Assembly: GCA_903840435.1 (NCBI GenBank)
Contig: CAIMFV010000002.1
Location: forward strand, 1-64,000
Source of the DNA: an uncultured Caulobacterales bacterium
GTDB taxonomy: Bacteria; Pseudomonadota; Alphaproteobacteria; Caulobacterales; Caulobacteraceae
Reading direction: 5' to 3'
Length of the DNA: 64,000 nt
The position numbers and the translations under genes are program-made. Under the pieces are notes generated by a model. The model did no database searches, had not been told where the DNA came from, and was given only the letters and a program-made list of their open reading frames with translations. Numbering within the stretch: position 1 is the stretch's first letter; the number at the start of each line of letters is the position of its first letter. Shown here piece by piece: positions 1 to 8,218 of this stretch.

Positions 1-1
1 A

Positions 2-255
2 ATATTTCCGCTCATACCGGCGGAGGCCGGTATCCAGGGGGTTATATGCAAATGGCTGCGGGCCTGTCCCTGGTTCCCGGCCTTCGCCGGGACGAGCGGT
101 TTTTATGTGGGATATCAAATATTTCCGCTCATACCGGCGGAGGCCGGTATCCAGGGGATCATCCGCAACCGTCTGCGGGCCCCTCCCTGGACCCCGGCCT
201 CCGCCGGGGGCGAGCGGCTTAGATGGGTGTTCTCAATTAAATCCGCTCATACCGG
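2..255. repeat. Dispersed palindromic repeat, two full copies plus a fragment
   Basis: Two tandem copies of a roughly 95-base unit lie at about 2-99 and 117-217, with the start of a third at 241-255. Each unit opens with CCGCTCATACCGGC and closes with GAGCGG. Inside are two small hairpins: ATACCGGC-GGAG-GCCGGTAT followed by CCAGGG, then CCTGG followed by a CCCCGGC/GCCGGGG hairpin. The whole unit is therefore an imperfect nested inverted repeat, like the REP/BIME-type extragenic repeats of other bacteria. The same family recurs at 21410-21743. I see no real gene in 1-385: the open frames here translate the repeat itself. Confidence 0.8.
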
Positions 256-385
256 ACGAAGATGTCATGTCTCCTAGATTGGCGCAAATTCGGCAACGCA
301 CCCATGATGGCTTTGTGCCTTCGCGGAAGTTGACCCATTTCAGAAACGAAAGTACCCTCAAAGTAACTGGAGGAGGGCGATTAAA

Positions 386-562
386 ATGTTTCCCTTGTGG
401 ACCTATTTCGTCGCCGCTGGCGTTATTTCTCTGACCGCCTTTGCTATCGGACAGGTTGCGCCCGGCTGCGGCATCCTATTTGTGGCGGGGGTGTCGTGTT
501 GCTGGGTTGTCTATTGCGTGTGGCGTGGCGGCAGAAGTGTGCGCCGACCAATTTGCCGTTAA
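386..562 (+). CDS. Small two-segment membrane protein (58 aa)
   Basis: A 58-residue frame starts at an ATG preceded by a strong Shine-Dalgarno sequence (GGAGGAGGG, about 7 bases upstream). The product is almost entirely hydrophobic. It has two predicted membrane segments, about residues 5-22 (from WTYFVAAGVI) and 29-46 (ILFVAGVSCCWVVYCVW), joined by a short QVAPGCG turn, and a basic RRGG/RR-type C-terminal tail. Four cysteines (28, 38, 39, 44) cluster in or near the second segment. It stands alone between the repeat and the flagellar genes. I do not recognise a family. The ribosome binding site and membrane character argue for a real gene; the function is unknown. Confidence 0.5.
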   Translation: MFPLWTYFVAAGVISLTAFAIGQVAPGCGILFVAGVSCCWVVYCVWRGGRSVRRPICR

Positions 563-654
563 GTCAGTCGTCAAACCAAACCGCGACCTGGGCAGGGGCG
601 AAACTTCTGCCGCCCACAGCCTAAACATGCACGGCGCGAGGTGCCACGCCTGAG

Positions 655-1077
655 CTAGGCCCTTTGGTTGACATAGGCACCCGCGCTATAGTTTGGGTCA
701 GACGCCACTTGTTGCACGGTGATCTGCGGAATTTCGGTGATCAAGCTACCCGTCGCAGAGTCAAGGATCTGATAGATATAGGAATTATTTTTTGCGTCAG
801 GCACAACGACGACTTGTGTCGCCGATTGGGTTTGTGGCGGCGGCCCACCGCCCTGCGTCCCACCCGATTGGCCCCCAGCGCCTTGCTGCGTTCCAAAGCC
901 TGATGGCGGCGGCGGTGGTTGCGCAGGTCCGTTCGCGCCAAAGCCATTTTGCAGGCCGGAAGGTGGGAAACCGCCCGCCGAGCCAAAACCGCTCGTGCCG
1001 CCCGGTGTCGTCGGGGGCGGCGGAGGTGGGGGCGCAACAAAAGATTGCGCGGACGCGCTAAGCAGTGCCTGCACCAT
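655..1077 (-). CDS. FlaG-like flagellar protein with Pro/Gly-rich N-terminus
   Basis: The 140-residue product has two halves. Residues 1-85 are low complexity, with runs of proline and Gly/Gln. The last 50 residues contain SYIYQILDSATGSLITEIP, which resembles the FlaG core (a VVKxxDxxTGExIxQIP-like pattern). FlaG proteins are small cytoplasmic proteins that affect flagellin export and filament length. It sits directly downstream of the flagellin gene on the same strand, which supports a filament-related role. The long proline-rich N-terminus is unusual for FlaG. A 7-bp hairpin lies just ahead of the ATG and no good Shine-Dalgarno sequence is visible. The family match rests on a short segment, so it is moderate. 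Confidence 0.55.
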   Translation of the reverse strand: MVQALLSASAQSFVAPPPPPPPTTPGGTSGFGSAGGFPPSGLQNGFGANGPAQPPPPPSGFGTQQGAGGQSGGTQGGGPPPQTQSATQVVVVPDAKNNSYIYQILDSATGSLITEIPQITVQQVASDPNYSAGAYVNQRA

Positions 1078-1087
1078 GTCTACTGAC

Positions 1088-1105
1088 CGCCGACTTCTGT
1101 CGGCG
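1088..1105 (-). promoter_or_regulatory. Hairpin in the leader of the FlaG-like gene
   Basis: A perfect 7-bp stem, CGCCGAC-AGAA-GTCGGCG when read on the minus strand, ends 10 bases before the ATG at 1077. It lies where a ribosome binding site would begin. It could limit translation or serve as a binding site for a post-transcriptional flagellar regulator. FlbT does this on flagellin mRNA in Caulobacter, but I have no direct evidence for it here. Confidence 0.35.
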
Positions 1106-1197
1106 CCTCCAACTGAAGAAGCCCCTAGGTTCTAGGAGCGGCGCGATCCACAACTTAGTCCCGATTCCTTTACAAAATCTTTACGCTTGAAGGTTAA

Positions 1198-1224
1198 CGG
1201 CGCAGGCCAAAAAGTCCTGCGCCG
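1198..1224 (-). terminator. Stem-loop after the flagellin gene
   Basis: A perfect 9-bp stem (CGGCGCAGG / CCTGCGCCG) with a 9-base loop begins 8 bases after the flagellin stop codon. No clear run of T follows it on the minus strand. It may be a weak terminator or a 3' mRNA-stabilising structure that sets a high flagellin to FlaG ratio. Confidence 0.5.
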
Positions 1225-1232
1225 CCAGGAAG

Positions 1233-2081
1233 TTAGCGGAACAAAGACAGAATATTCGAACCGCTTTGGTTGGTGATGTTCACCGCTTGCGAGGCAAGCT
1301 GCTGCTTCGTTTGCAGCGCTTGATATTTCGCGCTCGTCTTGGCCAGATCAGCATCCACCTGGTTAGCGACGCCTTGGTTGATGCTCTGTTGCAGCGTTTG
1401 CACAAAGGCGATTTGCGCATTGAACTTCACATCGTTGGCGCCCAAGGCCGCTACCTGATTGGTCACATTGGAGATGGACGTATTGACCAAAGACAAGAGC
1501 GCGGCTGCACTCGTAGCCGTACTGAAAGCAGCTCCAGCGGTAAACTGGATGCCGCCAGCGAAGGTGTGCCCCACCCCAACGGCGAGCACCTGAGGCGCCA
1601 GCGTAATCTTCAACGCGCCCTTAACGTCGCCCAACGCAAAAAGCGCCGTGGCCCCGGATTGAATCAGATTGTCGCCATTGAAGGATGCGCCCGAGACCAC
1701 ATTATTGATCTCGCTGACGAGGTTGGTAAAGCTCGACTGATCTTGCGCGCGGCTAGCCGAGTCGAGAGAGGGATCGGCAGCTGCGACAACGACGGTTTTG
1801 ATCTGATTGAGTAGATCAACGACCTGCTGGCCTGCCGCCACGGCCGTGTCATTGACCGATTGGTTCCGCTGCAAGGATTGCAACACCGAATCAAGGGCGA
1901 GTGCATTTGAAGTGTTGCGTTGGGCGAGGCCCCAAACCGCAGGATTATCTGCCGGGCCATTGATTTGCTTGCCCGTGCTAATGACGTTGGCTGTTTGTTG
2001 GATTTGCGATGTGGTGCTGTCAAGCAGGCCAACCGCAAGCTGGGCGCTGCTATTATAGTCCGTCGAATTCACAAAAGACAT
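1233..2081 (-). CDS. Flagellin (filament subunit)
   Basis: The 282-residue protein has the two conserved flagellin ends. The N-terminal D0/D1 helix contains STTSQIQQTANVISTGKQI and DNPAVWGLAQ. The C-terminal helix contains DADLAKTSAKYQALQTKQQL and ends in NILSLFR. The central variable part is short, as in the 25-29 kDa flagellins of Caulobacter and relatives. It would be exported by the flagellar type III system and polymerise into the filament. A candidate sigma-54 promoter lies about 75 bases upstream and a stem-loop follows the stop. It is followed by the FlaG-like gene, and a TPR glycosyltransferase-like protein about 2.5 kb away could modify it. Only one flagellin is visible; related bacteria often carry several. 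Confidence 0.93.
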   Translation of the reverse strand: MSFVNSTDYNSSAQLAVGLLDSTTSQIQQTANVISTGKQINGPADNPAVWGLAQRNTSNALALDSVLQSLQRNQSVNDTAVAAGQQVVDLLNQIKTVVVAAADPSLDSASRAQDQSSFTNLVSEINNVVSGASFNGDNLIQSGATALFALGDVKGALKITLAPQVLAVGVGHTFAGGIQFTAGAAFSTATSAAALLSLVNTSISNVTNQVAALGANDVKFNAQIAFVQTLQQSINQGVANQVDADLAKTSAKYQALQTKQQLASQAVNITNQSGSNILSLFR

Positions 2082-2153
2082 GGTTCGGATCCTATTTCAG
2101 GAAGACCACGCTTCGTTTTGAAGCGCGAGGGCATTTTGCCCGAAATAGCTGTA

Positions 2154-2169
2154 TGCAATTTCTATTCCA
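2154..2169 (-). promoter_or_regulatory. Candidate sigma-54 promoter of the flagellin gene
   Basis: Read on the minus strand, the sequence TGGAATAGAAATTGCA matches the -24/-12 pattern TGGCACG-N4-TTGCA: it keeps TGG, the A at position 5 and the full TTGCA, with 10 bases between GG and GC. Transcription would start about 60 bases before the flagellin ATG. Caulobacter flagellin genes are known to use sigma-54 promoters, which supports the assignment. Confidence 0.5.
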
Positions 2170-2262
2170 CTACTTTTGGTAGCATTTTTCAACGCACCTA
2201 AGCAGATTAAATTACTGATTTAAAACACTATTCCAGAATTGAGTTGGTTTAGCCGCAACGCA

Positions 2263-2317
2263 CTCGGCAAAAAAGGGCCCGGCAATTTTAACCCTTTAGG
2301 TTGTTTATATTGCCGAG
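2263..2317. other. Inverted repeat between flagellin promoter and enoyl-CoA hydratase
   Basis: CTCGGCAA at 2263-2270 pairs with TTGCCGAG at 2310-2317, and an inner AAAGGG/CCCTTT pair lies within the loop. It lies 35 bases after the stop of the upstream minus-strand gene and about 95 bases upstream of the flagellin promoter. It could be a terminator of the former or an upstream regulator site of the latter. Confidence 0.3.
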
Positions 2318-2351
2318 CCGTGATGCCACATGGCGACTTTAGGTTGCGCGG

Positions 2352-3149
2352 TTAACGGCCCGTAAACTTGGCAGCGCGCTTGCCGAGGAAGGCCGCGACC
2401 CCTTCCATAAAGTCTTCGGACTTGCCAGCCGAACGCTGGCGCACGCGCTCTTCGTGCAGTTGCTCAGTCCAGCTTTGATCAAGGCTGGCCCAGATCAACT
2501 TACGGATAGCGCCTAAGGAAGCAGGTCCGCTGGCCAGCTCTTTTGCAACCTTCAAAGCGGTCGGCAAGAGTTCGACATCTGGGACACAGCGATTGATCAG
2601 CCCCCAGCTGAGCGCGGTTTGGGCAGTGATCTTCTCGCCGAGCAGGGCCATTTCCATCGCCCTCGCCTTCCCGATCAGGCGCGGCAACATATAGGTCGAT
2701 CCGCCATCCGGCACCAGGCCGATGCGGCGGAAGGCTTGCAAGAAATAGGCGCTTTCGCCAGCAATGGTGATATCGCCCAACAGGGCGAACGAGCAGCCAA
2801 TACCCGCCGCCGCACCATTGACGGCGGTAACGATGGGAATGTCGCTATCGCGCATCAGCGTCACCAAGGGATTATAGGTGGATTCCAGCGCCACACCCGC
2901 ATCGGGCTTGCCATCCACATCTAGGCGTGAGGCCGGGCCCGACTGTAGGTTCGCGCCAGAACAAAAGCCCTTGCCCGCGCCAGTCAGAACAATGGCGCGC
3001 GCAGCGACTTGGCCGGTGGCGATCCGTCGAAACGCGTCGGTAAGCTCAACCGCCATATCGATCCCAGCGGCATTGAGCGTCGCTGGATCATTCAGCGTGA
3101 TGAGGGCGACGCCCTCATCTAGCGCGAGCGTGATTTTCTGATAGGTCAC
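2352..3149 (-). CDS. Enoyl-CoA hydratase/isomerase (crotonase family)
   Basis: The 265-residue length is typical of crotonase-fold enzymes. The oxyanion-hole segments are visible as FCSGANL (near residue 63) and VNGAAAGIGCSFALLGD (near 113). GLVPDGGSTYMLPRLIG resembles the PaaG/PaaB isomerase-hydratase subgroup, so an enoyl-CoA or ring-epoxide isomerase activity in fatty acid or aromatic acid breakdown is possible. The start is a GTG with a strong GGGAGGA site 5-6 bases upstream. No other beta-oxidation or phenylacetate gene is next to it, so the substrate cannot be assigned. Confidence 0.85.
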   Translation of the reverse strand: MTYQKITLALDEGVALITLNDPATLNAAGIDMAVELTDAFRRIATGQVAARAIVLTGAGKGFCSGANLQSGPASRLDVDGKPDAGVALESTYNPLVTLMRDSDIPIVTAVNGAAAGIGCSFALLGDITIAGESAYFLQAFRRIGLVPDGGSTYMLPRLIGKARAMEMALLGEKITAQTALSWGLINRCVPDVELLPTALKVAKELASGPASLGAIRKLIWASLDQSWTEQLHEERVRQRSAGKSEDFMEGVAAFLGKRAAKFTGR

Positions 3150-3230
3150 CTGTTCCTCCCGGTCATTGGGAGGCAGTGTAGGCCGCTGGCTGACGCCCGC
3201 AACCGTGACCCAGCGTCAATTCAGCTAAAT

Positions 3231-4286
3231 TTAGGCCGCAAGGGCTTCGGCATTGGTGGTGCGATTACGGCCATTGCGCTTGGAAGCGTAGAGCGCGCTA
3301 TCCGCCCGCTCCACCACATCCGACGGCAATTCGCCCCGATGCAGTTCCGCCACCCCTGCCGACACAGTCACCGTTCCCAATTCCTCAGCCGTCGAGCGTC
3401 GCTTCAGCGATCGGCTGGCAATATCCTTACACATGGCTTCGATCAGCTTGTGCACCGCGCCCACCCCTTCATTGGGGAAGAGGATCGCAAACTCCTCACC
3501 CCCATATCGCGCGGCGAAACGCGGTTGCGGGCAGGCATTGGCGATCATAGCGGCAACATAACGAATGACTTGGTCACCCGCCTGGTGGCCCCAGGTGTCG
3601 TTGAAGCGCTTGAAATGATCGATGTCGAGCACGGCCACCGTCAGGGGGCGGCCCGTCTGAGCCGAGTCGGCACAGGCGCGATTGAGCGCGTCATCAAAGG
3701 CCTTGCGATTGGCGAGATTGGTCAAGGCATCGGTCAAGGAATCCCGTCGCACCTGCTCCAGGTTTTCCCGCAGACGCCGGACCTCTTCGGTGGATTTCAA
3801 CAATTGCGTTTCGAGGGCGGCATTCTCACGCTGAGCACGCATGGTTGAGGCCGCCAAGGTCTCCACAACCCGGCGAATTTCAGCCAATTCCTGGGGATGC
3901 TCAAGGTCGCGGCTCGCGCCCTCAAGGGTCTTGCCATATTCGCGGGCGTTCTTTTGCGCGACCGTGATGACCTTGCCGATGGTTTCCAACTGCTGGGTGA
4001 GCTTGTCACCGGTCTCACGCATCTCTTCGGGCAGTCTTAGCCGCGGCAGATACTGCAAGGCCATGCTTTCGGCCTCGACGTCGCTCAGCGGGCGCCGATC
4101 CGAGACGAGCTTGCTGATTTCGACGCCAATCGCACTTTGCGGACAGGCAAGGGCGAACAGCCAGAGCTCATAATTCAATGGCGTCGGAGAGATCCCAAGA
4201 TCTTTCATCTGATCCAGCGCGCGACTGGCGATTTCGTAGCTCTTAGGCCCGCGAATGACCATATCGAGTTGATCTTGCGTGCTCAT
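3231..4286 (-). CDS. Diguanylate cyclase (GGDEF) with helical N-terminal region
   Basis: The C-terminal GGDEF domain (about residues 182-345) carries DSLTDALTNLANRKAF, LDIDHFKRFND and the active-site GGEEF at 262-266. It should make cyclic di-GMP from GTP. The position of the inhibitory RxxD site ahead of GGEEF reads PQPR, so that feedback site is absent. Residues 1-180 have no transmembrane segment. They include a predicted coiled coil (about 95-180) that probably drives dimerisation, so the protein is likely cytoplasmic. Its input signal is unknown. An EAL phosphodiesterase is encoded at 15133-15966. Confidence 0.9.
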   Translation of the reverse strand: MSTQDQLDMVIRGPKSYEIASRALDQMKDLGISPTPLNYELWLFALACPQSAIGVEISKLVSDRRPLSDVEAESMALQYLPRLRLPEEMRETGDKLTQQLETIGKVITVAQKNAREYGKTLEGASRDLEHPQELAEIRRVVETLAASTMRAQRENAALETQLLKSTEEVRRLRENLEQVRRDSLTDALTNLANRKAFDDALNRACADSAQTGRPLTVAVLDIDHFKRFNDTWGHQAGDQVIRYVAAMIANACPQPRFAARYGGEEFAILFPNEGVGAVHKLIEAMCKDIASRSLKRRSTAEELGTVTVSAGVAELHRGELPSDVVERADSALYASKRNGRNRTTNAEALAA

Positions 4287-4528
4287 AGGCGAATTTCCAT
4301 CAGGTGATGACTGTAAAGCATGGATCGAGAAACTGGCTTGAAAGCCTCAAATTAGAGTTAAACTCCGTTCGTCTCCGCCCAAATTGTGCACTCGAGAACG
4401 AAAAAACTGATGAGACCAGACCTCAGCACCCCCCTTGGGTTTCCCTTTCGTTCGGGATGCGATGTCTTCGGCTTTCAAACTGGAAGACGACTGGACACCT
4501 GGGCACGGGGGAACAAATCGCCAGCCGG

Positions 4529-6343
4529 CTAGCCAAGCTTGAAGCGCGCGCGAATGTCGTCGCGCAGCCCCGCCATTGCCGCTGACCAGTCGCCAAATCG
4601 TCCGCCCGGCATGACGCGTAATTGCGGATACCAGGGCCAGCCCGCCGTCCCCAGCTGGGTCCAGGCGCCTGGAATGGCGACCAGCGACACCTCGCCGCCG
4701 CAGGCCGCGGCGATATTGGTGGTGGCATTGGCAGGCCCGACCACGAGGTCGAGCGCCACACATAGGGCTGCAAGGTCGTCGAGGTCGTCTTTCAAGTCGA
4801 TCCCCGGCGGCGTCCAAAGGTCAAAGCCAGCCTCGCGGGCCGCTGCCAGTTCCTGACGGCAATCGCCATATTGCAGGTTGACGAGCGTGACCTCGGCCAT
4901 GCCGAGCACCGGCGCCCAGGCGGCGAAGCTGGTGAATTGCCGGGACCGAGCAGGATCGACAAACAGGCTTTTCCAGAGGACGCCGATCTTGGGCTTAGGC
5001 CCGAGCTCAGCCAGGACCTGGCGCCACTTGGAAACCTTGTCGGGGTCGGCAGTCAGGAAATGACGTCGGGTGGGAAAATCATCGATGCGCTGCCGATACC
5101 GCCGAACCGCCGCCCCCATCGGCGCCCAATAGTCTATCTCTTCAAGCCGCGACTGGAGCCAAGGGGCGATCCGCACACTCTGATGGCCCCATTTTCCCGT
5201 CGCATAGGGGCCGACCTCGGCGGTCGGAAACGACCTTTGATAAAGGCTCTGCAACCTTTGTTCGACGGCGAGATAGAGTTTCCCCTGCAGGCCAATATCG
5301 TCGAGGAGGTCCGGGACAGTGGAAGCGAACATGACTTCATCGCCCAAGCCCTGCTCGCCCAAGAGCAAAAGTCGCTTGCCCTGAAGCTGGGTTTCCAGGG
5401 TCAGTGTCGGTTGGGTGTAGGGATAGAGGGTTGCGTCGTCGAAATGCGGATCAAGACGCGCCTCATAATCGGCCAGCCCTTCGACAATCCGCCCCATGGA
5501 CATCTTGGTCAGCCCAACCGCCATGCGCATCATCGCCTGATCGGTGGGGATGCGGCTCAAGGTGCAGGCCGTCTCTCCGTCGTGCAAGGCACCATCCGCG
5601 TCGCCTAACAAGCCTTTCAGATTAGCGCGGTTATAATAGGCTTTGGCGAAGCCCGGATCGACGCGGATCGCTTCGTCAAAAAAGATCAAGGCATTGGGCG
5701 CATCGCCGCGCGCGATCATCAAGGTCGCAAGATTATTCCACAACAGCGCCGTTTGCGGTGCCTGTTCGAGTGCCGCCTTTAGCAGGGCTTGGGCGTCGTC
5801 ATACCGGTGCAGATCGCGCAATGCACAGGCGAGGTTGTTGATCCCATCCATGTCGCCAGGATTTTTTTGCACATGCAGCAGGAACAACTGCTCGGCCTGC
5901 TCAAACTGCTTCAAATGGTAGGCGAGCCGGCCGAGATCATTGAAAAGGCCCGGCGTTTCCGGCGCCCGTCGAAACACCTGTTCGGCGCAGAAGAAGGCGG
6001 TTGAAAAATCACCCAACTGCTCTCGCGCTGTCGCCATGACTCGCCAAGCCAGGACGAGGTTTTCGTCTTGCTGGACGATCCTGTGGGCAATTTCGTCAGC
6101 AGCTTGCGGATCGCCCTGCTGCAGCAATCGGATGGCATCGTGCAGCTCGGCAGTGCGCACGTCCGACTGCAGGGCATCGGCGGCCTGGGTTAGCCGCAAC
6201 AAGGCATCCGACGAGCGGGCTGGACGGGTGGTGTCGGCCATAAAGGGGCGTGAGGCGGGCGGCGAACGCGCCTCGAGGGAAAACTGCACCGCTTCCGGCG
6301 TTCCGCTTTCGGTTTCGGACACGAGCCAGCCTCTCCAAACCAC
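4529..6343 (-). CDS. TPR protein with C-terminal glycosyltransferase-like domain
   Basis: The 604-residue protein has several tetratricopeptide repeats over about residues 50-290 (for example NNLACALRDLHRYDDAQ and AYYNRANLKGLLGDADGAL). The C-terminal domain begins GKRLLLLGEQGLGDEVMFAS and continues through VGPANATTNIAAACGG, as in GT-B-type TPR transferases. In Caulobacter, FlmG joins a flagellin-binding TPR domain to such a transferase domain and glycosylates flagellin. The similar size, domain order and location near flagellin make an FlmG-like role attractive but unproven. The start is a GTG with AAAGG upstream; an internal ATG at 6241 is possible but has no ribosome binding site. Confidence 0.65.
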   Translation of the reverse strand: MVWRGWLVSETESGTPEAVQFSLEARSPPASRPFMADTTRPARSSDALLRLTQAADALQSDVRTAELHDAIRLLQQGDPQAADEIAHRIVQQDENLVLAWRVMATAREQLGDFSTAFFCAEQVFRRAPETPGLFNDLGRLAYHLKQFEQAEQLFLLHVQKNPGDMDGINNLACALRDLHRYDDAQALLKAALEQAPQTALLWNNLATLMIARGDAPNALIFFDEAIRVDPGFAKAYYNRANLKGLLGDADGALHDGETACTLSRIPTDQAMMRMAVGLTKMSMGRIVEGLADYEARLDPHFDDATLYPYTQPTLTLETQLQGKRLLLLGEQGLGDEVMFASTVPDLLDDIGLQGKLYLAVEQRLQSLYQRSFPTAEVGPYATGKWGHQSVRIAPWLQSRLEEIDYWAPMGAAVRRYRQRIDDFPTRRHFLTADPDKVSKWRQVLAELGPKPKIGVLWKSLFVDPARSRQFTSFAAWAPVLGMAEVTLVNLQYGDCRQELAAAREAGFDLWTPPGIDLKDDLDDLAALCVALDLVVGPANATTNIAAACGGEVSLVAIPGAWTQLGTAGWPWYPQLRVMPGGRFGDWSAAMAGLRDDIRARFKLG

Positions 6344-6413
6344 CTCGCCTTTGGTGAAGCGTTTCTGGCGCAGGCGTCAAGCGCCCGAAGTGACACAGCC
6401 AGGTTCGGTAAAA

Positions 6414-8174
6414 CTACATCCGCTCAGGCGTCGCGATGCCCAGCAAACCCAAGGCACATTCAAGCTGGCCAAGGGTGGTTTGCACAAAACCCAATCGACT
6501 GGCGACCCGCTCCGGTTCGGTAGCGCTCAAGATCGGGCAGGCGGCATAGAACTTGGCGAAGGCTTGCGCCAAACGATAGGCGTGCTCGGCGATCAGGTTC
6601 GGCGCGCGCTTGGCATAGGCCTCGGCCAGCGCGCCCTCAAAGGCGTCAAGCGTCAAGGCGAGCTCGCGTTCAGCAGGCTCGGTGACCCGGATCGCGCCCG
6701 CCGCAGCCCCCGCCTCCGCCGCCTTGCGCAGGAGCGACTTGATGCGCACCGCTTGATAGAGGAGATAGGGGCCGGTCTTGCCCTCAAAACTCATAAAGCG
6801 ATCTAAATCAAAGATATAGGACGTGCCGCGATAGGCGCCCAGATCGGCAAATTTGAGCGCGGCCACAGCCACCTTGTGGGCCGTGGCCTCAAAGGCTTCA
6901 GCGGTCAACTCGGCGCCCAAACCGGCCTCGGTCAATCGTTCGCGGGCCTTTTCCGTCGCCATGGAAATAAGATCGTGCAGCTTGAGGACGCCGCCTTCGC
7001 GGGTCTTAAAGGGCTTGCCGTCCACGCCGTTCATGGTGCCAAAGCCAATATGCTCAAGCTCACCCTCTGAGGCAAAGCCCGCCAGATAGGCGGCGCGAAA
7101 CACCTGGACAAAATGATCGGCCTGCCGCTGGTCCACCACATAGAGCATCAGCTGCGGATCCAGGGTGCGGCGGCGGTCCAAGATGGTGGCCAGATCGGTC
7201 GTGCCGTACATGGCCGACCCTTCCGACGAGACAACGAGCAGCGGCGGTAAGTCGCGCTTATCGTCGTCTCGCGCCACGCGAATAATGCGCGCGCCTTGGT
7301 CCAGGACAAGGAGCCCCTTGTCTTCGAGGGTTTGCACCATTTCGGCGATCAGGGGATCGGCGTCGCTTTCGCCTTTCCAAAGGTCGAAATTGACATCGAG
7401 GGCGGTGAATTCACGAATGAGGGCCGAGCGGCTGACCTCGACAAAATGTCGCCAAAGCGCCCGGTAGCCCGCCCTGCCCGCTTGCAACTCAGCCGTGGCC
7501 CGACGAGCCAGATCGCGAAATTCGGGCTCGGACTTGGCCCGCGCGGCCGCCGCCGGGTAGAGGCGCTCCAAGTCTGCCAAGCTCACCGGGCTTTCGGCAG
7601 GAAAGGGCCCTTCGCCCGCTTGGAAAAACGCAAGCTCTGGCTGTTCCTCGGCCACAGCAACGATGAGCAGTCCCATCTGGAACCCCCAATCGCCAAAATG
7701 GGCGTCGCCATAAACCTCATCGCCGCGAAAGCGAAACAGACGCTTGATCGATTCGCCAATGATCGAGGCGCGCAGGTGGCCCACATGCATAGGCTTGGCG
7801 ACATTTGGACCGCCATAGTCGACAATGACCCGACGCGGGACGGCGACCCGTTCTGCGCCAAATCTGGGATCGGCGGCGATCTCGGCAGCGCGGGCGGCGA
7901 GCGCTGCATCGGTCAGGGTCAAATTGATAAAGCCGGGCCCTGCGATCTCAACCCGCGCCAAGTCCGGCGATCCGGCCAACTCCGCCACGACCCGTTCGGC
8001 CAAGGCGCGCGGATTGGCTTTTTCCGCCTTCGCCGCCGCCAAGGCGCCGTTACACTGAAAATCGGCAAGGTCTGGCCGGTCTGAGCTCGTCACCCGGCCA
8101 AGCTCAGCGGCAAGGCCTGCACGTGCAAAGGCTTCGCCCACGGTGTCAGACAACCGACGCCTCAAATCCTGCAT
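6414..8174 (-). CDS. argS: Arginyl-tRNA synthetase
   Basis: The 586-residue class I synthetase charges tRNA-Arg in the cytoplasm. The HIGH-type motif is HVGH at residues 130-133 ([17 protein letters not shown]). As in many arginyl enzymes, the KMSKS loop is replaced by a KTREGG segment. The N-terminal additional domain (about 1-100) and the C-terminal DALR anticodon-binding domain are both present. It lies 44 bases downstream of an exported protein of unknown function and is probably cotranscribed with it. Confidence 0.95.
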   Translation of the reverse strand: MQDLRRRLSDTVGEAFARAGLAAELGRVTSSDRPDLADFQCNGALAAAKAEKANPRALAERVVAELAGSPDLARVEIAGPGFINLTLTDAALAARAAEIAADPRFGAERVAVPRRVIVDYGGPNVAKPMHVGHLRASIIGESIKRLFRFRGDEVYGDAHFGDWGFQMGLLIVAVAEEQPELAFFQAGEGPFPAESPVSLADLERLYPAAAARAKSEPEFRDLARRATAELQAGRAGYRALWRHFVEVSRSALIREFTALDVNFDLWKGESDADPLIAEMVQTLEDKGLLVLDQGARIIRVARDDDKRDLPPLLVVSSEGSAMYGTTDLATILDRRRTLDPQLMLYVVDQRQADHFVQVFRAAYLAGFASEGELEHIGFGTMNGVDGKPFKTREGGVLKLHDLISMATEKARERLTEAGLGAELTAEAFEATAHKVAVAALKFADLGAYRGTSYIFDLDRFMSFEGKTGPYLLYQAVRIKSLLRKAAEAGAAAGAIRVTEPAERELALTLDAFEGALAEAYAKRAPNLIAEHAYRLAQAFAKFYAACPILSATEPERVASRLGFVQTTLGQLECALGLLGIATPERM

Positions 8175-8218
8175 CGAGACACCTTACTCCTGATGGATCG
8201 CATTTTGCCTTTGCGGCC

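Noticed and set aside
105-434. Open frame of 109 codons on the plus strand
   Set aside because: Its first third translates the palindromic repeat (SYRRRPVSRG-type reading seen at every copy). No ribosome site, and it overlaps the better-supported gene at 386.
4304-4585. Plus-strand 93-codon frame in the gap after the GGDEF gene
   Set aside because: It runs into the opposite strand of the TPR gene, has no ribosome site and shows no protein-like pattern.
4871-5608. Long frame antisense to the TPR glycosyltransferase
   Set aside because: Opposite-strand shadow of a GC-rich coding region. The same applies to the long frames at 7296-8084, 9026-9823, 32604-33794 and 42885-43760.
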